Origin: Desulfarculus sp.
GTDB lineage: Bacteria > Desulfobacterota > Desulfarculia > Desulfarculales > Desulfarculaceae
Length of the DNA: 32,736 nucleotides
Direction of reading: 5' to 3'
NCBI GenBank assembly: GCA_003605055.1
Contig: QZKP01000015.1
Span: 1 to 32,736, forward strand
Part shown: in pieces, positions 24,371 through 32,215 of the stretch
Layout of the letters: every line of letters begins with the position of its first letter
How positions within the stretch are numbered: the first letter of the stretch is position 1
The notes under the pieces: model-generated
Told to the model about the DNA's origin: nothing
Seen by the model: only the letters and a program-made list of their open reading frames with translations
The model's database searches: none
Position numbers and translations under genes: made by a program

Positions 24371-24892
24371 ATGCCCATACTGCCCATATTGACCTTCCCC
24401 GACCCGGTGCTGAGCCGCCCCTGCCGCCAGGTGCGGGAGGTGACCGATGAGCTGCGCCGGCTGGCCGCGGACATGACCGAGACCATGTACCAGGCCCCGG
24501 GCATCGGCCTGGCCGCGCCCCAGGTGGGCCACGACCTGCGCCTGGTGGTGGTGGACCTCTCCCCCCGCGAAGAGGGCCGGGAGCCCGTGGCCCTGGTCAA
24601 CCCCCGCATCGTGGAGGCCGAAGGCAGCCTGATCTTCGAGGAGGGCTGCCTGTCCGTGCCCGAGTTCACCTGCGACGTGAGCCGGTTCTCGCGGGTGAAG
24701 GTGGAGGCCACCGACCTGGAGGGCCGGCCCATGACCGTGGAGGGCGAGGGGGTGCTGGCCGTGTGCCTGCAGCACGAGTTGGACCACCTGGAGGGCCGCC
24801 TGTTCCTGGACCGCATCAGCCCCCTCAAGCGGGCCCTGTACAAGAAGCGCCGCCTCAAGCAGGCCAAACAGGACAAGCAGGACAAGCCGTGA
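24371..24892 (+). CDS. def: Peptide deformylase
   Basis: This 173-residue metallohydrolase removes the N-formyl group from nascent proteins. All three family motifs are present: GIGLAAPQVG (44-53), EEGCLSVP with metal ligand C93, and QHELDHLEG with H135, E136 and H139. The C-terminus is a Lys-rich tail (KKRRLKQAKQDKQDKP), which may contact the ribosome. It starts at ATG 24371 behind a plausible promoter and overlaps fmt by 4 nt (GTGA). The order def-fmt-rsmB is a classical bacterial translation operon. Confidence 0.96.
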   Translation: MPILPILTFPDPVLSRPCRQVREVTDELRRLAADMTETMYQAPGIGLAAPQVGHDLRLVVVDLSPREEGREPVALVNPRIVEAEGSLIFEEGCLSVPEFTCDVSRFSRVKVEATDLEGRPMTVEGEGVLAVCLQHELDHLEGRLFLDRISPLKRALYKKRRLKQAKQDKQDKP

Positions 24893-25827
24893 GCCGCCTG
24901 CGCCTGGTCTTCCTGGGCACCCCGGAGATAGCCTGTCCCGCCCTGCGGGCCGTCGTCGTGGCCGGCCACGCCGTGCCCCTGGTCATCACCCAGCCCGACC
25001 GCCCGGCCGGCCGGGGCCGCAAGCTAAGGCGCGGGGCCCTGGCCGCCCTGGCCGACGAGCTGGGCCTGGCCGTGGCCCAGCCGAAACGCGCCCAGGAGGC
25101 CCTGCCTAGGCTGGCCCAGATCGCCCCGGACCTGCTCCTGGTGTTGGCCTACGGCCAGATACTGCCGCCGCCGGTGTTGGCCGCGGGCCGCCTGGGCGCG
25201 GTGAACCTGCACTTCTCCCTGCTGCCCCTGCTGCGGGGCGCGGCTCCCATCAACTGGGCCATCCTAGAGGGGCATGAGCGCACCGGGGTCAGCAGCATGT
25301 TCATGGACCAGGGCCTGGACACCGGCGACGTGATCTTCCAGGAGCCTACGCCCATCGGGCCCCAGGAGACCGCCGGCTCTATGGCCCAGCGCCTGGCCCG
25401 GGTCGCCGCCGGCCTGGCGCTGACCACCCTGGAGGCCCTGGCCGCGGGCGCGGCTCCGCGCGCCCCCCAGGACCCGGCCGCGGCCACCTGGGCCCGGCTG
25501 CTGGGCAAGGCCGACGGCGAACTGGACTGGTCGCGCAGCGCCGGGGAGCTGGACCGCCGGGTGCGCGGCCTGGACCCCTGGCCCGGGGCCTATACCCAGG
25601 CCGGGGGGCAGACGCTCAAGCTCTTCGCGCCCACCGCCGTCTGGCCCGACAACCAGGGCCGGCCGCCGGGCGCCGTATTGGAGCCCCGCGACGGGCTGCT
25701 GACCGTGGCCTGCGGCGACGGCGCCCTGGGCCTTGGCCAGGTGCAGGCCGCGGGCCGGCGGCGGGTGGCCGCGGCCGAATTTCTGCGCGGGGCCCGGCTG
25801 GGGCCGGGCGGCCGGCTGGGCGCGTGA
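24889..25827 (+). CDS. fmt: Methionyl-tRNA formyltransferase
   Basis: This 312-residue enzyme formylates initiator Met-tRNA using 10-formyl-tetrahydrofolate. The N-terminal formyl transferase domain starts RLVFLGTPEIACPAL. Catalytic residues N107, H109 and D145 are visible in NLHFSLLPLLRGAAPINWAI and GLDTGDVIF. The C-terminal domain (about 205-312) has the expected DWSRSAGELDRRVRGLDPWPGAY block. It starts at GTG 24889 inside the def stop (GTGA) and ends in a GTGA overlap with rsmB, so all three are translationally coupled. Confidence 0.96.
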   Translation: MSRLRLVFLGTPEIACPALRAVVVAGHAVPLVITQPDRPAGRGRKLRRGALAALADELGLAVAQPKRAQEALPRLAQIAPDLLLVLAYGQILPPPVLAAGRLGAVNLHFSLLPLLRGAAPINWAILEGHERTGVSSMFMDQGLDTGDVIFQEPTPIGPQETAGSMAQRLARVAAGLALTTLEALAAGAAPRAPQDPAAATWARLLGKADGELDWSRSAGELDRRVRGLDPWPGAYTQAGGQTLKLFAPTAVWPDNQGRPPGAVLEPRDGLLTVACGDGALGLGQVQAAGRRRVAAAEFLRGARLGPGGRLGA

Positions 25828-27158
25828 ACCCCCGCCGCGCCGCCTATGAGGTCCTGACCGGCCTGGAGCGCGGCCCCCACCTGGAGACCCTGCTGGGCCG
25901 GGCCCTGGCCAGCGCGCCGGCCCGCGAGCGGGCCTTCGCCACGAGCCTCATCTTCGGCGTGCTGCGCAACCGCCTGTATCTGGACCATCTGCTGGCCGCC
26001 TGCCTGGACCGCCCCCTGCACAAGCTGGACCCGCCGGTGGTGGCCGTGCTGCGCCTGGGCGCGGCCGAACTGGCGTGCATGTCCACGCCGGACTTCGCCG
26101 CGGTCTCGGCGGCCGTGGAGCTGGCCCAGGCCACGCCGGCCCGCCGGGGCCAGACGCTCATCAACGCGGTGCTGCGCAAGCTGGCCCGCGGCTGGCGGGA
26201 CGTTCCGCTCCCCGCCGTGGAGGCGGACCCGGCCGCGCACCTGGCCGTGCGCTTTTCGCACCCTTTGTGGCTGGTGCAAGAGCTGCTGGCCCAGTGGCCC
26301 GCGGAGTTCGTGCAGGCCTGGCTGGCGGCCAACCAGGCGCCGTCGCCGCTCACCCTGCGGGCCAACACCTTGAAGACAACTCGTGACGACCTGGCCGCCC
26401 GCCTGGCCGGCAGCGCCGAAAGCGTCGCGCCGCACCACCTGACCCCCGAGGGCCTGGTCCTGCGCGGGGCCACCGCGCCGGCGGCCGAACTGCCCGGCTT
26501 CAAGGAGGGCCTGTTCCAGGTGCAGGACGCCGCGGCCCAGGCCGTGAGCCACTTGCTGGGCCTGCGGCCGGGCCTGGCCGTGGCCGACCTCTGCGCCGGG
26601 GCCGGCGGCAAGGCCGGGCACTTGGTCGCCCTGCTGGGGGGCGGGCCGGGGCTCGTGGCCGTGGAGCCCTCGCCGGGCCGGGTGCGGGCGCTCCGGGACA
26701 ACCTCAATCGCCTGGGTGTAGAGGGCGCGCGAATCAGGCAGGCCGACGCCCTGACGCTGACCGGCCTCGGCCCCTTTGACCGGGTGCTGGTGGACGCGCC
26801 CTGCTCGGCCCTGGGGGTGGCGGGCCGGCGGCCGGACGTGCGCTGGCGGCGCGCGCCCCAGGACCCGCCGCGCCTGGCCGCGCTGCAACTGGCCCTGTGC
26901 ACCAGGGCCGCGGACCTGCTAGCCCCGGGCGGGGCCTTGCTGTACTGCACCTGCACCGTGACCCGGGCCGAGAACGCGGGCGTGGCGGCGGCCCTGCTTG
27001 CGGCCCGGCCAGAGCTGAGGCTAGAATGGCCGCAGGATTTGGCCGCGCCGCTGGGGGCCTGCATCGGGCCAGACGGCTTTTTCCGCAGCTTCCCGCACCA
27101 GCAGCAGAGCGACGCCTTCTTCGCGGCCAGGTTGGTGCGGAAGTTTCGCAAAACCTAG
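25824..27158 (+). CDS. rsmB: 16S rRNA (cytosine-967-C5)-methyltransferase RsmB
   Basis: This 444-residue protein joins a NusB-like RNA-binding domain (1-130: NPRRAAYEVLTGLERG, LINAVLRKLARGW) to an SAM-dependent m5C methyltransferase domain. SAM-binding LCAGAGGKAGHLVAL is at 256-270. The two cysteines used in m5C catalysis are C327 in VDAPCSALG and C377 in YCTCTVTRAEN. It starts at GTG 25824 overlapping fmt. Downstream, where rpe or a DUF116-type gene would normally follow, an AT-rich gene of unknown function begins 10 nt after the stop. Confidence 0.94.
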   Translation: MNPRRAAYEVLTGLERGPHLETLLGRALASAPARERAFATSLIFGVLRNRLYLDHLLAACLDRPLHKLDPPVVAVLRLGAAELACMSTPDFAAVSAAVELAQATPARRGQTLINAVLRKLARGWRDVPLPAVEADPAAHLAVRFSHPLWLVQELLAQWPAEFVQAWLAANQAPSPLTLRANTLKTTRDDLAARLAGSAESVAPHHLTPEGLVLRGATAPAAELPGFKEGLFQVQDAAAQAVSHLLGLRPGLAVADLCAGAGGKAGHLVALLGGGPGLVAVEPSPGRVRALRDNLNRLGVEGARIRQADALTLTGLGPFDRVLVDAPCSALGVAGRRPDVRWRRAPQDPPRLAALQLALCTRAADLLAPGGALLYCTCTVTRAENAGVAAALLAARPELRLEWPQDLAAPLGACIGPDGFFRSFPHQQQSDAFFAARLVRKFRKT

Positions 27159-27168
27159 GCGAGATAGT

Positions 27169-27819
27169 TTGGCAAAGATACGTTTTAATGTTGAGGGAAA
27201 GCGGACTAAGCTTTATCCCTTATTGAAGCGGAAAGTAGAAGACAGGTATTCTGAGTTAGATAGGGGGAGATTAACCCCTTGGGTGTTTCTTAATACCGGC
27301 AAGCCATTTCATGTGAAGAAATGTAGAGGAGGAGAAATTAACTGGGAAGGACTTCTATATGATGGGACGCCGCAAGAAATTTTTTGGAATGGCTTTATAG
27401 ATCCTTGTTTAGAGGACACCGTAATCGATCTTTTTGACTACACCTTAGAATTATGCCGCGAATCTAGGATAAAACCGAAAAAGTATTTATTGGAGGCGGC
27501 TGATCTTTTAAAACTTTTTGTGAGAGCCATATATAATCGTATGGCTCATATCGACAGGCTTCTGAAAGGCAAGGGTAGGCCTAGACTTCTTAAGCTAAGG
27601 CCCGTAGAGAGAGAAATTAAATATTTTGATGAACTAATAGACCTTCATTACGATGCAGCATTAACTAAGAGGAGGGGAGTGCCAACTCAGTCTGCCATGG
27701 GAGAACTCCTGAAGAAGTATAAGATTATTGCTACGATTGTTGTGGGACTTCTGGGGGCGATGGCTAGCATAGTAGTGATTTATTCTTTTTTTAAAACTGA
27801 TGTAGCCACCGGGCCTTAA
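27169..27819 (+). CDS. Hypothetical protein with C-terminal membrane anchor (AT-rich insert)
   Basis: This is a 216-residue protein I do not recognise. It is basic and hydrophilic over residues 1-180 and has one predicted transmembrane helix near the C-terminus (about 185-207, IIATIVVGLLGAMASIVVIY), so it may be a tail-anchored cytoplasmic protein. The start is most likely TTG 27169 with AGGCGAGA a few bases upstream; no ATG occurs in frame near the N-terminus. Codon use is strongly AT-biased, like DUF2971 and unlike the flanking rsmB and rpe genes. It lies only 10 nt after rsmB and 38 nt before rpe, so it rides on the translation operon. Acquisition by horizontal transfer is likely; function unknown. 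Confidence 0.7.
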   Translation: MAKIRFNVEGKRTKLYPLLKRKVEDRYSELDRGRLTPWVFLNTGKPFHVKKCRGGEINWEGLLYDGTPQEIFWNGFIDPCLEDTVIDLFDYTLELCRESRIKPKKYLLEAADLLKLFVRAIYNRMAHIDRLLKGKGRPRLLKLRPVEREIKYFDELIDLHYDAALTKRRGVPTQSAMGELLKKYKIIATIVVGLLGAMASIVVIYSFFKTDVATGP

Positions 27820-27822
27820 AAG

Positions 27823-27847
27823 ATCGACGGCAAAGATGCCAGTCGAT
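27823..27847 (+). other. Hairpin before rpe
   Basis: ATCGAC/GTCGAT (27823-27828 with 27842-27847) plus GGC/GCC form a bulged 9-bp hairpin in the short gap before rpe. It ends right at the GGAG ribosome-binding site (27848-27851). It could shield that site or mark the junction of the AT-rich insert; function unknown. Confidence 0.4.
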
Positions 27848-27857
27848 GGAGTTAATC

Positions 27858-28520
<663 letters not shown>

Positions 28521-28521
28521 C

Positions 28522-29058
28522 GTGGCCGGCCGGCCCGGCCCGGCGCGGGACTGGCTCTTGTGCACGGCCTGGCTGGGCCTGATCTTCCTGTTCATGTACT
28601 ACGGCCGGGCCCTGGACCCCTGGTTCGAGGGCCGGCGGGCGGTCTATGCCCAGGCCCTGCTGGGCCTGGCCGGGCTGGGCCTGGTGGTCTGGCTGGCCGC
28701 GCAGGTGCTGCGCCTGCCGGCCCACCGGCGGGTGCGGGTCGGCCTGGGGCTGCTGGGCTGCCTGGCGGGCCTGGGGCTGCTGGCCTGGTGGCAGCCCATG
28801 CTCATCGAGCGCACCCACCTGATGCTCTACGGCGTGCTCGGGATATTCACCTGGCGCCTGGCCGGCCGCTACGCCAGCGGCGCGCCGCGGCTTCTCTGGG
28901 CCGGGGCGGCCTGCGCCCTGGCGGGCCTGGCCGACGAGCTGGCCCAGCACTTCCACCCCCAGCGCATCTTCGACCTGCGCGACGTGTTCACCAACGCCCT
29001 GAGCGCCTGGCTGCTGCTGGCGGCCCTGTGGCTTCTGCGGCCCTCGCCCGGGCGCTAG
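28522..29058 (+). CDS. VanZ-like membrane protein
   Basis: This 178-residue integral membrane protein of the VanZ-like family has four to five hydrophobic helices. The typical pattern is present: an acidic/His cytoplasmic loop TLxLY-type segment at ERTHLMLYGVLGIFTW, then ADELAQHFHPQRIFDLRDVFTNALSAWL. The D-E-L-x-Q and R.FDL.D...N residues are the most conserved part of the family. Function is not established outside teicoplanin resistance. It starts at GTG 28522, one base after the rpe stop. A 127-bp palindromic element lies downstream. Confidence 0.83.
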   Translation: MAGRPGPARDWLLCTAWLGLIFLFMYYGRALDPWFEGRRAVYAQALLGLAGLGLVVWLAAQVLRLPAHRRVRVGLGLLGCLAGLGLLAWWQPMLIERTHLMLYGVLGIFTWRLAGRYASGAPRLLWAGAACALAGLADELAQHFHPQRIFDLRDVFTNALSAWLLLAALWLLRPSPGR

Positions 29059-29164
29059 GCTGGATATTTAAACAAGGTTGGGAAGCAGAAGGATGGGAGC
29101 GTCCTCTAGGGACAAGGTGAAGACTAGAAATCGCCGAGCAGTTGCACCTACACCTCGCCCCATA

Positions 29165-29291
29165 GCCCGGCATAGCCTGAGCCCGGCTGGCAAGGCGCCC
29201 GGCAAGCGAGCGCCGCAGGCGTAGATGAAACTACGTCGAGGCGCGAGCGCCGCCGGCAACGCAGCCCAGCGGGGATCAGGCGAAGCTGGGC
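29165..29291. repeat. 127-bp palindromic element with terminal inverted repeats, copy A
   Basis: The first 26 bp (29165-29190) and last 26 bp (29266-29291) are inverted repeats with 21 of 26 positions matching. The inner 74 bp (29191-29264) is 66/74 identical, without gaps, to 31136-31209 in copy B. The middle contains GTAG-ATGAAA-CTAC, so the whole unit can fold into one long imperfect hairpin. It ends one base before the stop codon of the minus-strand DUF1573 gene. It looks like a small non-autonomous (MITE/REP-like) element; no transposase is nearby. Confidence 0.8.
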
Positions 29292-29292
29292 C

Positions 29293-30276
29293 CTAGCGCA
29301 CCCGCCCTGCTAAACGCACCGTGAACACCTGGCCGCCGGTCTGTATCTCCAGGGCCTTCTCAAAGGGCCCGGGCATGAAGTTCTCCAGGCGGGGGGTGAT
29401 CACCAGCCACAGCTCCTGGCCGGGCGTCTTCCAGGACTCCTCCACGGTGAACAGGTCGCGGTTGTAGTTTACGCCGTTCACCTTCAGCTCGGGCGCGCAG
29501 GCCCGCTTGACCACCACCGAGCGGGCGGACTTGTTGGCCACGCCCTTGGTGAGGGTGCCGAAGTGCACCTCGTGCGGCTGCACGCTGAAGGGGCCCTTCA
29601 CGTTGACCTGCACCCAGAGGCTCACCGGGTTGCCGCCAGGCACCCTGAGCACCAGAGGCCCGGCGAACTCCATGGGCTCCTTGGCCTTGGCGGTCAGGTG
29701 CAGCTTGTAGGTCTTGCCGCCGGGCTGAGGGTCCAGGCTCACGCGCAGGTAGTCGGACATGGAGTTGTCCACGCCGGTGATGACCAGGTTCTTGCCCCGG
29801 GGGTCGGACAGGGTGGCGGTGGTGCTCACCGCCTGGCCCAGGCAGCCGGTCAGCTCGATGCGCCGGCCCTTGTCCACCTTGATGCGGCCCAGGGTCTCGC
29901 CCGTCACCACCAGGGTGGCCACCGGGTTGCTGGGGTCGTTGGTGGCCACGGCCGCGGTCTTGCGGAAGGCCCCGCCGAGGCCGGTGGTGTCCACCTCTAT
30001 AATGACCACGCCCTTCTGGCCCGGCTTGGTGACGCGGTCGAACTTGCTGGCCGCGCAGCCGCAGGAGGGCACCACTTTGTCTATGATCAGGTTTTGGTCG
30101 CCGGCGTTGGTGAAGTGGAACCGGGCGGTCAGGGTCTTGCCCTCCACCACCTGGCTAAACACCAGCTCCTGCTTGTCAAAGACGATCCGGGGCCCCTTGA
30201 GGGCCGCGGCCGGACCCGGCGCGGCCAATAGGCCCAGCGCGGCCAGGGCCACGATGATTGCCAAAGGTCTGGACAT
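29293..30276 (-). CDS. DUF1573 domain periplasmic protein
   Basis: This 327-residue exported protein has a Sec signal at 1-25 (MSRPLAIIVALAALGLLAAP, then AAA). The DUF1573 Ig-like domain occupies about 36-130 with the conserved pair C72, C74 in VPSCGCAAS and FHFTNAGDQNLIIDKVV before it. A second all-beta region follows with C143 (LTGCLGQAV) and a C-terminal domain ending LEIQTGGQVFTVRLAGRVR. DUF1573 proteins are common periplasmic or outer-membrane-associated proteins of unknown role. The start ATG 30276 has only a weak RBS; GTG 30282 is an alternative. It is divergent from the phosphatase gene. Its 3' end abuts palindromic element A. Confidence 0.82.
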   Translation of the reverse strand: MSRPLAIIVALAALGLLAAPGPAAALKGPRIVFDKQELVFSQVVEGKTLTARFHFTNAGDQNLIIDKVVPSCGCAASKFDRVTKPGQKGVVIIEVDTTGLGGAFRKTAAVATNDPSNPVATLVVTGETLGRIKVDKGRRIELTGCLGQAVSTTATLSDPRGKNLVITGVDNSMSDYLRVSLDPQPGGKTYKLHLTAKAKEPMEFAGPLVLRVPGGNPVSLWVQVNVKGPFSVQPHEVHFGTLTKGVANKSARSVVVKRACAPELKVNGVNYNRDLFTVEESWKTPGQELWLVITPRLENFMPGPFEKALEIQTGGQVFTVRLAGRVR

Positions 30277-30393
30277 GTACACACCATCCAGGCAAGGTGC
30301 TATGATGAATAGAACCGGGGACCTGGCCGGACTGTAACACAGCGGGCCAGGATCGTCCACCCGTGGGCCGAACCTGGAGCAAGGCGGTGGGAT

Positions 30394-31047
30394 ATGGCGA
30401 GGAAAGTGCACAGCCCCTTTGAGCGCATGGAATATACGCGCATCTACCTCTGGCGGCACCCCATTGTGCGGGGGGCCATTGACGGCCAGGTCTTCGGCCA
30501 CTACGACGCGGGCCTGACCCGCGAGGGCAAGGACCAGGGGGATGTGATCGCCCGCCGCATGGCCCGCTACAAGCTGGCCGCGATCTATTGCAGCGACCTG
30601 CAGCGCTCCATGCTGGTGGCCGAGGCGGTGGCCCGGGCCCAAGCCCTCCGGCGCAAGCCCAAGGTCACCCCGGCGCTGCGCGAGCTGAGCCTGGGGGTCT
30701 GGGAGGGCATGACCTTCGAGGAGATACGCAAGAAGTACCCCAAGGAGCTGGAGGCCCGCTACAAGGACCTGGCCAACTTCACCATCGAGGGCGGCGAGTC
30801 CCTGGAGCAGTTGGCCGCCCGGGTGATCCCCGTGTTTCAGGAGATGATCGCCAAGTACAAGGGCAAGCAGATCTGCGTCATCGCCCACGGCGGGGTGAAC
30901 CGGGTCTTTTTGACCAAGCTGATGGGCGCGCCCCTGGACCGCGTGTTCCGCGTGGACCAGCAGTACGCCTGCCTGAACGTCATAGACGTGTTCCCGGACG
31001 GCGTGCCCCTGATCAAGCGCCTGAACGAGCCCCTGGATCTGGAATAG
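30394..31047 (+). CDS. Histidine phosphatase family protein (phosphoglycerate mutase/CobC-like)
   Basis: This 217-residue cytoplasmic enzyme belongs to the branch-1 histidine phosphatase superfamily. The phospho-acceptor is R21-H22 in LWRHPIV (most members have RHGE). Other active-site residues are R71 in CSDLQRSM, E97 in LRELSLGVWEG, and H165 in IAHGGVNR. The GVWEGMTFEEI block and the GGESLEQLAARV region match CobC/GpmB-type members. Substrate is uncertain: alpha-ribazole-phosphate, a sugar phosphate or another small phosphate. ATG 30394 is chosen. ATG 30427 is possible and would remove the first 11 residues. Palindromic element B follows. Confidence 0.87.
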   Translation: MARKVHSPFERMEYTRIYLWRHPIVRGAIDGQVFGHYDAGLTREGKDQGDVIARRMARYKLAAIYCSDLQRSMLVAEAVARAQALRRKPKVTPALRELSLGVWEGMTFEEIRKKYPKELEARYKDLANFTIEGGESLEQLAARVIPVFQEMIAKYKGKQICVIAHGGVNRVFLTKLMGAPLDRVFRVDQQYACLNVIDVFPDGVPLIKRLNEPLDLE

Positions 31048-31109
31048 CTATAGATAGTTCGAGAGTGCCGGGCGGCAGCGGCGGGCAATCAGCCGCAGGT
31101 TGTCACCCG

Positions 31110-31235
31110 GCCCGGCACAGCCAGCCGCAGGCAGACAAGGCGCCCAGCGAGCGAGCGCCGGAGGCGTAGCTGAAACTACCTCGAGGCGCGAGCGAAGCTG
31201 GCAACGCAGTATGCCGGCGGCTGGCGCAGCCGGGC
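31110..31235. repeat. 126-bp palindromic element with terminal inverted repeats, copy B
   Basis: Its outer 19 bp (31110-31128 and 31217-31235) are inverted repeats with 16 of 19 matches, beginning GCCCGGC and ending GCCGGGC. The core 31136-31209 is 66/74 identical to copy A and begins 26 bp from the left end in both. The last base is the first base of the reverse-strand stop triplet of the PP-loop gene. Like copy A it separates two convergent genes. Confidence 0.8.
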
Positions 31236-32215
31236 TAGAGCAGCAGGGGCGCGGCTAATCTCCGGTCCCGGGCCTCCACGCTGATCACCGGCCCCTCCTC
31301 CACCTGCACCCGCACCTCCTCGCCCGGCGCGGCCTTGCCGTAGCCGGCCAGGATGGCCGCGGCCAGGCGCAGATCCTCGGCCTCCGGCGGGCCCAGGTAC
31401 AGGCCCAGGGGCCCGGGCGCGCCCAGGGCGCGCAGGCGCAGGGCCCCGGGCGGGGCCGCCTGCTCCAGGGCCTGGTTGTCGGCCTGGTTGCGCCCCACCA
31501 CCAGCTTGGCCCGGGGCGAGAGCCGCAGGTGCCTCCCGTGCTTGAGCAGCTCCACCTCTTCCACCCCGGCCCCGGGCTGGTGCTCCAGGAGATCCCGCAG
31601 CCGGCGGCTGAAGCCGGGCTCGGTGAGCAGGCAGCCGCCGGCCGGCGCGGGGTAGTCCGTGACCCCCAGCTCCGCGGCCAGGGCCATCTGGGGCTTGCGC
31701 GAGCGGCCCGAGAGCGCCCCCAGCTTTTCCCGGTCCACCAGGCCCTCGGCCTCCATGGCCGTGGGCGGCAGGTTCTGGGCCGACAGGGGCCGCAGGATCA
31801 GCCCGCCGCAGCCCGAGAGCTTGGCCACCAGGGCCAGGGCCTGGCGGTTCTGGCTCATGGGCCGCTGGCCCAGCACCTCCCCGGAGAACAGGAAGTCAAA
31901 GCCCTCGGCCCGGAGAATTTGGCCGGCCTGGGAGAACATGAAGGCGTGGCAGTCTATGCAGGGGTTCAGGTTGGAGCCGTAGCCGTGCGGCGGGTTCTTG
32001 ACGATCTCCAGGTGCACCGGCCCCACCGGCGCCACGCGAAGGGGCACGCCGATGTGGCGGGCCGAGCGTCGGGCGCGCTCCGGGCCGAAAAAGGGCGTCT
32101 GGAAGGTGACGGCCTCCACCTCCACCCCGGCCCGCCGGAGCAGCAGGCAGGCCAGCATGGAGTCCAGGCCGCCGGAGAAGATGCCCAGGGCGCGGGGCCG
32201 GCGATGCTCGTTCAT
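31235..32215 (-). CDS. PP-loop (ThiI/MnmA-like) tRNA-thiolation-type enzyme
   Basis: This 326-residue protein has an N-type ATP pyrophosphatase domain. The PP-loop SGGLDS is at 14-19, NPCIDCHAF (C86, C89) and FSGEVLGQRPMSQN follow, and APAGGCLLTEPGF (C195) is near the end of the domain. Three conserved Cys in this spacing fit tRNA thiouridylases that use a persulfide or Fe-S cluster. The C-terminal part (about 210-326) resembles the NFACT-R-type RNA-binding domain (LKHGRHLRLSPRAKLVVGRN). In databases such proteins are often named tRNA (5-methylaminomethyl-2-thiouridylate)-methyltransferase, which I think is misleading. ATG overlaps the upstream DUF434-like stop in ATGA, so the two are coupled. 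Confidence 0.82.
   Translation of the reverse strand: MNEHRRPRALGIFSGGLDSMLACLLLRRAGVEVEAVTFQTPFFGPERARRSARHIGVPLRVAPVGPVHLEIVKNPPHGYGSNLNPCIDCHAFMFSQAGQILRAEGFDFLFSGEVLGQRPMSQNRQALALVAKLSGCGGLILRPLSAQNLPPTAMEAEGLVDREKLGALSGRSRKPQMALAAELGVTDYPAPAGGCLLTEPGFSRRLRDLLEHQPGAGVEEVELLKHGRHLRLSPRAKLVVGRNQADNQALEQAAPPGALRLRALGAPGPLGLYLGPPEAEDLRLAAAILAGYGKAAPGEEVRVQVEEGPVISVEARDRRLAAPLLL

Noticed and set aside
29059..29292. tRNA gene or small ORF in the vanZ/DUF1573 gap
   Set aside because: No cloverleaf with an acceptor stem and T-loop was found. Short frames follow the palindromic element and lack start signals.
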